Source of the DNA: Clostridia bacterium
GTDB lineage: Bacteria > Bacillota_A > Clostridia > Christensenellales > Aristaeellaceae
Assembly: GCA_017518705.1 (NCBI GenBank)
Contig: JAFWUC010000053.1
Coordinates: 1-64,000 of the forward strand
Reading direction: 5' to 3'
Length of the DNA stretch: 64,000 bases
Numbering within the stretch: position 1 is the first letter of the stretch; every line of letters starts with the position of its first letter. Below, piece by piece: positions 48,379 through 56,756 of this stretch. The position numbers and the translations under genes were made by a program. The notes under the pieces are model-generated. The model had not been told where the DNA came from. It worked only from the letters and a program-made list of their open reading frames with translations, and searched no databases.

Positions 48379-51231
48379 ATGAAAAATCAAAACCTGCCCA
48401 CAAAACTGCTGTCCATCGCTTTGGCGCTGGCGTTTATTATCGCGCTGTTTCCGGCAGCCAGAGCGGAAAGTTACGAGGCTGAGGTTAATGTGAACCGCAT
48501 GGTGGTGCGCTCAGGTCCCACCACCGCTTACGGCATATTGGGATACCTGAACAAGGGCACCCGTGTAACGGTGCTGGCAACATCCGGCAAAATAGCCAAG
48601 ATAAGCTACAAAGGCAAAACCGGCTATTCTCTGCTCAGCCAGCTTACCCCTGTGGAGAAGCCTACCCCCACGCCCACCGCGACCGCGAACACCGACAGCG
48701 GCTCCCTGTCCGGTCTGGGCACCATAACCTCCGCCACGGCGAACGTTTACGCTTCCGCGTCCGCTTCCTCGAATGTCCTTATGGTCGCCAAGCAGGGGCA
48801 GACCTTCACCGTGCTCGCCACTAACGGCTCCTGGGCAAGGCTCCAGAACGGCAGTTCCATCGGCTACGTCAAGATGTCGCAGCTCAACATCCGTGTGGGC
48901 GTCACCGCCACTCCCGCGCCGGGAAGCGTTACCGCGACCCCCACTCCCACCGCTTCTGCCGTGCCGACTCCCACCCCCACCGGACTGGCTTACATAAAAC
49001 AGGACAAAACCAAGATATACGCTTCTTACAGCACGAATTCCAACGTTATCGCCGTAATGAACAGGGGCGCCGACTTCACCATCCTTGACATGAACGACAA
49101 CTGGGTCAAGCTGGAAAACGGCAAAAATGTCGGCTTTGTGGAGCGCAAAAACGTGAACATTGTGCCCGGCGTCACCGCCACACCCAAAGCGGGCTCCGCT
49201 ACGCCCACCCCGACTCCCAAGCCCACTCCCACCCCCACCCCGAGCACGGCGACCAACCAGAACATACCGGCTTTCGCCAACTGCTCCGTGCCGCTGTACA
49301 AGTCTCCCTCCACCGCTTCCGAGAAAATCAGGACCCTGTCCATGGGCCAGGAGCTCACCGTATGGGGCTGGAACGGCGCCTGGGCTGCGGTGATCGTGTC
49401 CGGCACAAAGGGCTACACCTCTTTGAGCGCGCTCACAAAGGTCAGCGACGTCACCCTGCAGCCCGCCATGCGTGCGGAAGCGCAGGTCTCCGCCAGCCGC
49501 GTGACCTTCTATAAATACGCTTCCAGTTCCTCCAAGACGGTCGGTTCCCTCACCTCCGGGTCCGAAGTGACCGTGCTTGCCACAAACGGCACCTGGGCGC
49601 TGGTGGAATACCGCGGCAACCGGGGCTATTGCACCGCCTCCAGCCTCTCCGCGATCACCAACCCCACGCTGGAGCAGACCGAAAACATCTCTGCGCTCAC
49701 AAACAAAAAGACCAAGGTGTACGCTTACGCCACCACATCTTCCGATACCCTTGCCACCCTTAACCAGGACACTTTCCTGACGCTGCTCGGGCATAACGGC
49801 CAGTGGGGTCTTATCGACTGCAACGGCCACAAGGGCTATGTGGACATCAATTCCCTGGTCAGGTACTCCAGCGTCACCCTGAACGAAGACGAACGCTATC
49901 AGGCCACCGTCACCGTCGCGGGCAGCGTAAAGAAATACGCCTACGACGCCAGCACCGGCGCAGGCTCCGTCAGCGCGGGAATGAAAGTGAACGTGCTGGC
50001 GCACAACACCTACTGGGCGCTGATAGAGCGCAACGGGCACAAGGGCTATTATCCCGTGACCGGGCTCAAGATCCACCTGGACGAATTCATTTCCCCGACG
50101 GAGATGACTTTTGAGGCCACTGTGATCTGCGCCGCCCCCGCCTACGCCGCGGCGCTTGACAGCGCGAACCGGCTGGGCACCATCCCCATCGCCACAAACG
50201 TTACCGTCACCGCATATACGGACAAGTGGGCGCGCATCAGCTACTCCGGCGTGACCGCGTACCTGCTCAGGAACACCCTGTCCGCGACCGATTATATCGA
50301 GCTCAAAAACGGCGTATCCGCGGCCAACCAGATCCTCGCCCTGCAGAAAAAGCTGGAAGACCTGGGTTATTTCGACGGTCTGCCCGCCGGAAACTACGGC
50401 TCGCTCACCACGAACGCGGTGTCCCGCTTCCAGAACCAGATCGGCCTGAGCGCCAGCGGCGTTGCGGACAAGACCACCCAGCGCGTGCTCTACGGCGGCC
50501 ACGCGCCTCAGAGCTCCATCAAAACCGCCAACCTGTCTAAGGGTTCGGTGGGCAGCGACGTGACCCGTCTGCAGACCCGCCTGACCTACAAGGGTTATCT
50601 GAGCGCCGGCATAGACGGAGACTTCGGCAACATCACCCTGAGCGCCGTAAAGCTGTACCAGAAGAAGGCCGGGCTTGAGGAGACCGGCGTGGCCGATCCT
50701 GCCACCCTGTCCAGTCTGTTCTCTTCCTCCGCGCCCAAGAACACCGGCGCCGCCGTCAGCGGCTCGGGTTCATCCTCAAGCGGAGGCAGCGCTTCCACCG
50801 GCAACTACTCCACCAACCCCAACGACGACCCCGCCAGCGGCACGGGCTCCTCTAACATAGAGACCGTTGTCACCCACGCCCTGCAGCAGCTGGGCAAGCC
50901 CTACATTTACGCCACTTCCGGCCCCAACAGCTTCGACTGTTCCGGCTTCACCAGCTACTGCTACAGGAAGATCGGCATCTCCCTGGGCCGCAGCGCGTAT
51001 GCCCAGGGTTACGGCAGAGGCACCAAGATAGAGAGCGTGAGCGCGATGAAGCGCGGCGATATCGTGTGCATGAACACCATTACCGACTCGGACCTCAGCG
51101 ACCACGTGGGCATCTACCTGGGCGGCGGCAAGTTCATACACGCCTCCTCCGCCGCGGGCAAGGTCATCATTTCCTCCATCACCACCGGTTATTACAACCG
51201 GGTGTTCTCCTGGGCCAGGAGGATCGTGTAA
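48379..51231 (+). CDS. Secreted SH3-repeat NlpC/P60 peptidoglycan hydrolase
   Basis: A 950-residue secreted protein. Residues 1-29 are a signal peptide ending PAARA. Bacterial SH3 units fill about 32-640 (roughly nine, each with a W-A-x-I/V-x-x-x-G-x-x-G-Y core), the first three separated by Pro-Thr linkers such as PTPTPTATA. Two PG_binding_1 domains follow at about 655-790 (LQKKLEDLGYFDGLPAGNYG and LQTRLTYKGYLSAGIDGDFG), a Ser/Gly linker, and a C-terminal NlpC/P60 domain from 820 with catalytic Cys854 (FDCSGF), His909 (DHVGIY) and His921. Such enzymes cut D-Glu-diamino-acid bonds in stem peptides. Its stop overlaps the next ATG by one base. Confidence 0.92.
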   Translation: MKNQNLPTKLLSIALALAFIIALFPAARAESYEAEVNVNRMVVRSGPTTAYGILGYLNKGTRVTVLATSGKIAKISYKGKTGYSLLSQLTPVEKPTPTPTATANTDSGSLSGLGTITSATANVYASASASSNVLMVAKQGQTFTVLATNGSWARLQNGSSIGYVKMSQLNIRVGVTATPAPGSVTATPTPTASAVPTPTPTGLAYIKQDKTKIYASYSTNSNVIAVMNRGADFTILDMNDNWVKLENGKNVGFVERKNVNIVPGVTATPKAGSATPTPTPKPTPTPTPSTATNQNIPAFANCSVPLYKSPSTASEKIRTLSMGQELTVWGWNGAWAAVIVSGTKGYTSLSALTKVSDVTLQPAMRAEAQVSASRVTFYKYASSSSKTVGSLTSGSEVTVLATNGTWALVEYRGNRGYCTASSLSAITNPTLEQTENISALTNKKTKVYAYATTSSDTLATLNQDTFLTLLGHNGQWGLIDCNGHKGYVDINSLVRYSSVTLNEDERYQATVTVAGSVKKYAYDASTGAGSVSAGMKVNVLAHNTYWALIERNGHKGYYPVTGLKIHLDEFISPTEMTFEATVICAAPAYAAALDSANRLGTIPIATNVTVTAYTDKWARISYSGVTAYLLRNTLSATDYIELKNGVSAANQILALQKKLEDLGYFDGLPAGNYGSLTTNAVSRFQNQIGLSASGVADKTTQRVLYGGHAPQSSIKTANLSKGSVGSDVTRLQTRLTYKGYLSAGIDGDFGNITLSAVKLYQKKAGLEETGVADPATLSSLFSSSAPKNTGAAVSGSGSSSSGGSASTGNYSTNPNDDPASGTGSSNIETVVTHALQQLGKPYIYATSGPNSFDCSGFTSYCYRKIGISLGRSAYAQGYGRGTKIESVSAMKRGDIVCMNTITDSDLSDHVGIYLGGGKFIHASSAAGKVIISSITTGYYNRVFSWARRIV

Positions 51232-52526
51232 TGTCCCTCAGATTCAGGCAGGTCATATTCGATCTGGACGGCACCATAACCCGCTCGGCTCCGGGCATCT
51301 GCGCTTCCACCGTCTACGCCATAGACAAAATGGGCTTCCCTGCCCTCCCGGACGACAAGCCGCTGGAGTTCGTGGGTCCGCCCCTCAGGGACAGCTTTAA
51401 GCGCCTGTGCGGCATGACCGAAGACGAATCCGTCCGGGCGACCGCCCTGTTCAGGGAAAGGCACGTGGCGATTGGCTGGAAGGAAGCCTCGGTCTACCCC
51501 GGCATCTACGAAACGATCTTTTCGCTCAAGCGCGAAGGCGCGATCATCACTCTCGCCTCCTCAAAGTCCCGTTCCCTGTGCGTAAAGACACTGGAATATT
51601 TCGGGCTGCTGCCGTTTTTTGACGACGTAGTCGCCCCGAACGAAAACAACGCCCACATCATAACCAAGTGTGAGCTTATCACTTCCGCGCTCAAAACGGA
51701 CAAGGCGGACGCCTGCATGGTGGGCGACCGCGTTTTCGACATAGACGGCGCGCGCAAGGCGGGCGTGTACTCCATTGCCGCAGGTTACGGTTACGGTTCA
51801 CGCGAAGAGCTTGACGCCTGCAAGCCCGACGCCATCGCCCCCGATCCCGCTTCCCTGAGGCAGCAGCTGCTGGGAGACGCGCCGCGCATGCCGGGCTTCT
51901 TTATAACCCTCGAAGGCTCCGACGGCTGCGGGAAGACCACCCAGAGCCGCCTGCTCAAGGCGTATCTTGAGAGTCTCGGTTTGGACGTGGTCGCCACGCG
52001 GGAACCGGGCGGCTGCCCTATTTCCGAGAGGATCCGCGGCGTACTGCTCGACGTGAGCAGCCTTGGCATGACGGACGAGTGCGAGGCGCTTTTGTTTGCC
52101 GCCGCCCGTCAGCAGCACATAAGCGACACCATACTGCCCGCACTCAACCGTGGCAAGCTCGTGCTGTGCGACCGTTTCGTGGACTCCTCCATCGCCTACC
52201 AGGGCTACGGGCGCGGTCTGGGCGACTGGGTCAGGCAGATAAACGAGCACGCCCTTGCCAAATGCACGCCCGATCTGACGGTAGTATTCGACATCAGCCC
52301 GGACGAGGCGCTCAAGCGCCGTCTGGGAGAACAGGCCGCCGACCGTATAGAGCTTTCAAAAGAAAAACTGCAGCGGCGGGTATATGAGGCCTTTATCGCC
52401 CTGTGCGAAAGCGGAGAAAAACGCTATAAACGCCTGGACGCCACCGGAACTCCGGAACAAATCTTCGACAATCTTCGCCAAACGGTAGTAAGGCTGCTGA
52501 CAAGCCCTCCCGGGGAGGTAGAGTAA
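51231..52526 (+). CDS. tmk: Fusion of HAD-family phosphatase and thymidylate kinase
   Basis: A 431-residue two-domain enzyme. Residues 1-215 are a HAD hydrolase of the phosphoglycolate-phosphatase/PpaX type: nucleophile DLDGT at 11-15, ITLASSKSRSLCVKTLEYFG, and MVGDRVFDIDGARKAG. Residues 222-431 are a complete thymidylate kinase: P-loop EGSDGCGKTTQ at 228-238, TREPGGCPISERIRGVLLD, and DRFVDSSIAYQGYGRGLGDW. TMK makes dTDP from dTMP; the HAD half might remove a pyrimidine nucleotide or pyrophosphate. AGGAGG precedes the ATG at 51231, and the reading frame is continuous across the join, so it is not a frameshift artefact. An adjacent independent tmk is not seen. Confidence 0.92.
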   Translation: MSLRFRQVIFDLDGTITRSAPGICASTVYAIDKMGFPALPDDKPLEFVGPPLRDSFKRLCGMTEDESVRATALFRERHVAIGWKEASVYPGIYETIFSLKREGAIITLASSKSRSLCVKTLEYFGLLPFFDDVVAPNENNAHIITKCELITSALKTDKADACMVGDRVFDIDGARKAGVYSIAAGYGYGSREELDACKPDAIAPDPASLRQQLLGDAPRMPGFFITLEGSDGCGKTTQSRLLKAYLESLGLDVVATREPGGCPISERIRGVLLDVSSLGMTDECEALLFAAARQQHISDTILPALNRGKLVLCDRFVDSSIAYQGYGRGLGDWVRQINEHALAKCTPDLTVVFDISPDEALKRRLGEQAADRIELSKEKLQRRVYEAFIALCESGEKRYKRLDATGTPEQIFDNLRQTVVRLLTSPPGEVE

Positions 52527-55500
52527 ATGAAACAAAGATGCTATAACTGCTTTAAGCCCGTAGGCGCGGACGGTGTCTGCCCGAACTGCGGGTTCGACAA
52601 CGCGTCCGCTTTAAACGAAGGCGCCGCAAAAGCCGGCACCGTTCTGGCGTCCCGCTACGTGGTGGGCCGCTTAAAGAGCTCCGACGGCGTAATGAATATC
52701 TATGCTGCTTACGACAACGAAAAGGAAGCCAGACGCAAGCTGCTGGAGTTCTGCCCGGAAAGGCACTGCCATAGGCTTGAAAACGGCAGGCTCGCCGTAA
52801 AGCCCGGCCATGAGGACGCGTACAAACGCGCGCTCAGCCAGGCGATGGAAGAACTGGACGAATCCGCGGACAAAAGATACACCTCCTTTACCGCAGGCGG
52901 CACCACCTGGTTCGTGGAGAGGAAAAAGGCCGTGAAGGAAGCCACTCCCGAACCTGAAGAGGAACTGGTGGAAAACCCGTTTAACGGCAAGCTGCCCGCG
53001 ATAATAGTTGCGGCCGTGATACTGATCGGTCTCATTTACCTGGCCGTCAGGTTACTTGCGGGCGGTCCCAAGGACGACCCCACCGCCCAGGAGCTCACCC
53101 CCACCCCCACCGCGATCTCTCAGAATATCTCCTGGCTGCCTGACGTGACGCCCACCCCCACGCCTTACGTGTGGAGCGAGCCTACCCAGAACACCAGCAT
53201 AAAATATGCCGACTGGATGGCGCAGCCCGGCGACACCAGCACCGTCAGACCCACTCCCACTCCCACCCCCTACAACATGTGGGAGGAGCTCCAGCAGGAG
53301 ATCGATTCCACCTGGGGCAGCATGACGCCCACCCCCGCGCCCACCCGCGGCACGGTCAAAAAGGGTTCCGACCCCGAGCTTATACGGGAGCTCCAGTGGC
53401 AGCTCATACAGCTGGGCTGGCTGGAAAACGGCGGCGCGACCGGCGAATATGACGCCGCCACGGTCAAGGCGGTCCGGGATTTCCAGACCTATATGAACAA
53501 CGCCTACGGCGCGGGTCTCACCGTGGACGGCATTTGCGGAGCCAAGACGTTCAGTTTTCTTGACAACTACGGGATCTCCGCAAAGCCCACTCCCGGCATC
53601 ACGCCCACTCCCACGCCCCAGGTATACGTAATAGACAAGAACTCATCGCCCCTGGAGATCCGCGAGCTCCAGCTGCTGCTTACTTCCAACGGTTGGTACT
53701 CGGGCGCCGCCAACGGCGTTTACGACGCGAACACCATGGAAGCGGTGCTCCAGTTCCAGTCCTATGTCAATTCCTCCACCGGCGTGCAGTACGTGAGCGA
53801 GACCGGCTACGCGGACGAGCACACCGTGCTGCTGCTCAAATGGGGCGAATTCATCAAGCCCCAGGTCACGCCCACTGTCACGCCCGAACCTTCTCCCACC
53901 GCCACCGCCGATCCCTATGACGAGACCGACCAGATGGTGGAGCTGTTCGAGCCGGCGGACGTGATCGTGAGCGCCGAAGGCAATGTGCGCGTATACGAGA
54001 GCGCCAGCGAAAACAGCCGCGTATTGGGCATAGTCGCCCACAACAGCCGCCTTGTGATGCTGGCCGGCAGCCAGAACTGGGCGATGGTGGCTTCCTCCAA
54101 CGGACAGACCGGCTTTATGCGCCTGTGCGACATAGAGATCCAAAACCCCACCGGACAGGATACCAATGAAGGCTACAGCATAAACGAGAATTCCTCTGTC
54201 GACGACATCAAATCCCTGCAGGAACTGCTCATCACCCAAGGCTGGTTAAGCGGCGCCGCCGACGGCGTGTACGGCAGGCAGACCCGCGCCGCCGTGAGCG
54301 CGTTCCAGACCTATGTGAACACGCAGGAAGGCGAAGGCCGGCTGACTGTCAGCGGCATTGCCGACGGCGACACGCTGGACCTGCTGCTGGACGGCAGATA
54401 CCTTAACCCCTCTGTGTATCCCGCTTCTTCCGACGAGATCCAGTTTACCGAAGTGTTCGAGACGCTGTACGTAAGGGCCAAGGCCAACGGCACCGCCCTG
54501 TACGAAAAGCCGGACATCAACTTCCCCAGATGGAACGTGTCCAACACTGCGGAATACATTTTGAGCGCCACGGGCGGAGAGTGGCTCAAGATATTAAACC
54601 CCGCCAACCAGTTCGTGGCTTACGGCCTGAGCGACGAGTTCGACGTGTACTCCAAGCAGGCGCAGACCACCGCTACGCCCACTGCGGAACCAACTCCCGC
54701 GCCCACTTCGGAGCTCACTCCCACGCCTGAGCCCGAAATTACTCCCGAACCCACGGCGGAAACCGAACCGACGCCCACGCCCGAAGACGTAGTGACGCCC
54801 GTTCCCACCGCTATCGAGACGTTCAAACCCGCCGTGCCCGGCGAAATGTACGCCCAGGTCAGCGCGGAAAGCGCGATACTGTACGACACCTGCGACGAAG
54901 CTGAAGGCTATCCTCTGGCTGTGCTGGAAAACGGCAGCATATATGAAGTCACCGAATACTCCGAAAACTGGGTGCGCGTGATCTGCGGCGATATGACCGG
55001 TTACGTGCTCAGGAGCACGGTAGTGAGAGTAAGTCCTCCCCCTGCCGTGACCGAAACGCCTGAACCTACGCCCGAGCCCACAGCGGAGCCTACCGATGAG
55101 CCCACGCCCGAGCCGACACCGGAACCTACGCCGGAACCCACGCCCGAACCTACTCCGGAACCGACTCCCGAGCCGACTCCCGAACCGACGCCTGAGCCGA
55201 CACCGGAACCCACTCCCGAACCTACGCCCGAGCCTACGCCGGAACCCACACCCGAGCCCGACGTATACGACGGAATGTGGATCTACGATCCCGTACTGGT
55301 GCGCGCCTTCCAGGATGCGCTGATAAGCGCCGGGTGGCTGGACGGAGACGCTATAATGTTCTCCGACGGCGAATACGGCACCCTGGGCGACGTGACGTAT
55401 CAGGCTATCTGGAAGCTGCAGCAGTACGCCGCCACGCTCCCGGGCGCTCCTGTGATGCAGCCCGTAGCGGACGAGAACGGCAGCTTCAGGGATATGTTCG

Positions 55501-55574
55501 ACCAGTATTATCCCATCGATGAAGCCACATACAACTTCATCCTGAACGAACTTCCGGAAAAACCAAACGCCTGA
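52527..55574 (+). CDS. Membrane protein: zinc ribbon, degenerate kinase N-lobe, peptidoglycan-binding and SH3 repeats, PEPT tract
   Basis: A 1015-residue protein. A zinc ribbon (Cys5, 8, 18, 21) is followed at about 36-140 by a region resembling the N-lobe of zinc-ribbon Ser/Thr kinases: GTVLASRYVVGRL, AAYD, LEFCPERHCHR, PGHEDAYKRALSQAMEEL, GGTTWFVER. The Gly loop is degraded and the position of the ATP lysine before E-F-x-P is Leu; there is no C-lobe. A membrane span at 155-177 leads outside to PG_binding_1 domains (about 265-345, 365-440, 545-625), SH3 units (480-530, 770-830), a PEPT tract (845-912) and a C-terminal PG-binding-like domain. GGGGAGG lies upstream. Inference: a wall sensor or scaffold. 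Catalysis is unlikely. Confidence 0.85.
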   Translation: MKQRCYNCFKPVGADGVCPNCGFDNASALNEGAAKAGTVLASRYVVGRLKSSDGVMNIYAAYDNEKEARRKLLEFCPERHCHRLENGRLAVKPGHEDAYKRALSQAMEELDESADKRYTSFTAGGTTWFVERKKAVKEATPEPEEELVENPFNGKLPAIIVAAVILIGLIYLAVRLLAGGPKDDPTAQELTPTPTAISQNISWLPDVTPTPTPYVWSEPTQNTSIKYADWMAQPGDTSTVRPTPTPTPYNMWEELQQEIDSTWGSMTPTPAPTRGTVKKGSDPELIRELQWQLIQLGWLENGGATGEYDAATVKAVRDFQTYMNNAYGAGLTVDGICGAKTFSFLDNYGISAKPTPGITPTPTPQVYVIDKNSSPLEIRELQLLLTSNGWYSGAANGVYDANTMEAVLQFQSYVNSSTGVQYVSETGYADEHTVLLLKWGEFIKPQVTPTVTPEPSPTATADPYDETDQMVELFEPADVIVSAEGNVRVYESASENSRVLGIVAHNSRLVMLAGSQNWAMVASSNGQTGFMRLCDIEIQNPTGQDTNEGYSINENSSVDDIKSLQELLITQGWLSGAADGVYGRQTRAAVSAFQTYVNTQEGEGRLTVSGIADGDTLDLLLDGRYLNPSVYPASSDEIQFTEVFETLYVRAKANGTALYEKPDINFPRWNVSNTAEYILSATGGEWLKILNPANQFVAYGLSDEFDVYSKQAQTTATPTAEPTPAPTSELTPTPEPEITPEPTAETEPTPTPEDVVTPVPTAIETFKPAVPGEMYAQVSAESAILYDTCDEAEGYPLAVLENGSIYEVTEYSENWVRVICGDMTGYVLRSTVVRVSPPPAVTETPEPTPEPTAEPTDEPTPEPTPEPTPEPTPEPTPEPTPEPTPEPTPEPTPEPTPEPTPEPTPEPTPEPDVYDGMWIYDPVLVRAFQDALISAGWLDGDAIMFSDGEYGTLGDVTYQAIWKLQQYAATLPGAPVMQPVADENGSFRDMFDQYYPIDEATYNFILNELPEKPNA
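55062..55260 (+). repeat. In-frame 12-bp repeat tract encoding (Pro-Glu-Pro-Thr)n
   Basis: About seventeen tandem Pro-Glu-Pro-Thr units with synonymous third-base changes from unit to unit (ACG/ACT/ACA, CCC/CCG/CCT, GAA/GAG). It forms a stiff extended spacer before the last domain of the membrane protein. Length variation between strains is to be expected. Confidence 0.9.
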
Positions 55575-55587
55575 GACTTTCATCCTC

Positions 55588-55620
55588 CCGCCCTGTCCCA
55601 ACCGGACAGGGCGGTTTTTT
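55588..55620 (+). terminator. Terminator after the membrane wall-binding protein gene
   Basis: CCGCCCTGTCC pairs with GGACAGGGCGG across CAACC, followed by TTTTTT. Confidence 0.93.
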
Positions 55621-55685
55621 CAAACAGTATTTTAGTCTTATCCGCCAATCAATAACCGCATTTTAACACATCCATAGCCCCGAAG

Positions 55686-55694
55686 TGGTATAAT
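55686..55694 (+). promoter_or_regulatory. Extended -10 promoter of the XpaC-like gene
   Basis: TGGTATAAT matches the TGnTATAAT extended -10 form, 33 bases before the ATG. No convincing -35 lies 17 bases upstream, in keeping with extended -10 promoters. Confidence 0.6.
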
Positions 55695-55726
55695 ATAAGG
55701 TAATATCGTTTGATTGGGAGCAATAA

Positions 55727-56695
55727 ATGAGTCAAACCAATAACGCCGACAACAATGACAGCTTCAAGCTGGACGCCGGTCTTATAGTAAACTTCCTGAT
55801 GCTGTTCATCCCCGGTCTGCGCTTTTTCGGGGCCATATGGCTGTACAAGCGTTTCAAGCGGCAGTACAGGGGAAAGAAATCAAACTCGGCATGGACGCTG
55901 ATCCCCAACATACTGTTCGCCCTGTACGCGCTGAGCGAAGTGGGCGCGGGCGGATACCTGTGGCCCCTGTCGGTGGTGGCGATGGTCGCCGTTGCCATAA
56001 GCATGATCGCGCGCAGCTTCAGCAACAAATCCGACGACGTGTTCGCCTTTCTGCACGGCCGTGACGCGTGTTACGTTTCCACCCTTGCCAACGCGCTCAA
56101 CATGTCCGACGCCCAGGTCATGACCTGCGTGCGCCAGCTCAAGCGCAAGGGCAAGCTGCCCCAAACAACTTACATCGACAAGGCCCGCGGCCTTATAGTA
56201 CTCACGCCCAACGGCAGGCCCGCCGAGGACGAAGTCAGGCAGAGGACCGCCCCCCGCCCCGACAAGACCACATACACCGAAGAAGCGACCGACGCATACG
56301 ACAAGATCCTGCTGCAGATCCGCACCCTGAACGACCGGATACAGGACAAGACCATGTCCGACAAGATCTACCACATAGAGGCCACCACCGCTTCCATATT
56401 CTACGTGGTCAAGAGCAAACCCGAGCGGGAAAAAGAGATACAGAGCTTCATGGAGTACTACCTGCCCGCCACGCTTAAGCTTTTGGGCCGCTACGCGGAA
56501 CTGGAGAAGCAGAACAACCACAGCAGCGAAAGCATCCGCAACTCCATGCTCAACATCGAGGGCGCCATGGACAAGGTGGTTGAAGGCTTCGATACTCAGC
56601 TGGACAAACTTTACAAGAGCGACGCCATAGACATCACCAACGATATAAACGTGCTGGAAAAAATGATGCGCATGGAAGGCCTGAACGGGAAATAA
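55727..56695 (+). CDS. XpaC-like membrane protein (5-bromo-4-chloroindolyl phosphate hydrolysis family)
   Basis: A 322-residue protein with two or three N-terminal membrane segments (about 18-36 and 58-92), a winged-helix-like middle (CYVSTLANALNMSDAQVMTCVRQLKRKGKL), and a helical C-terminal half matching XpaC: TASIFYVVKSKPEREKEIQSFMEYYLPATLKL, quoted here in parts of at most twenty residues as FYVVKSKPEREKEIQSFMEY. XpaC relatives usually sit beside TelA/YceH toxic-anion resistance genes; none is here. It has its own promoter and terminator downstream of the wall-protein gene. Function unknown; the enzymatic name is historical. Confidence 0.82.
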   Translation: MSQTNNADNNDSFKLDAGLIVNFLMLFIPGLRFFGAIWLYKRFKRQYRGKKSNSAWTLIPNILFALYALSEVGAGGYLWPLSVVAMVAVAISMIARSFSNKSDDVFAFLHGRDACYVSTLANALNMSDAQVMTCVRQLKRKGKLPQTTYIDKARGLIVLTPNGRPAEDEVRQRTAPRPDKTTYTEEATDAYDKILLQIRTLNDRIQDKTMSDKIYHIEATTASIFYVVKSKPEREKEIQSFMEYYLPATLKLLGRYAELEKQNNHSSESIRNSMLNIEGAMDKVVEGFDTQLDKLYKSDAIDITNDINVLEKMMRMEGLNGK

Positions 56696-56709
56696 ACCGG
56701 CGCATACGA

Positions 56710-56745
56710 AACCGCGGCTGTCTTTGATGACAGCCGCGGTTTTTT
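56710..56745. terminator. Bidirectional terminator between the XpaC-like and YitT genes
   Basis: AAACCGCGGCTGTC pairs with GACAGCCGCGGTTT, with U-tract on the plus strand and A-start on the other, between converging genes. Confidence 0.9.
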
Positions 56746-56756
56746 CGATCCCGGCT

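Noticed and set aside
48511..50502. 663-codon minus-strand Gly-rich frame opposite the SH3 array
   Set aside because: Antisense artefact of the Pro/Thr/Ala-rich SH3 protein; no ribosome site or domain.
55001..55249. Open frame on the minus strand encoding Val-Gly-Ser-Gly repeats
   Set aside because: It is the exact complement of the Pro-Glu-Pro-Thr tract; the repeat composition keeps the antisense frame open. No ribosome site.
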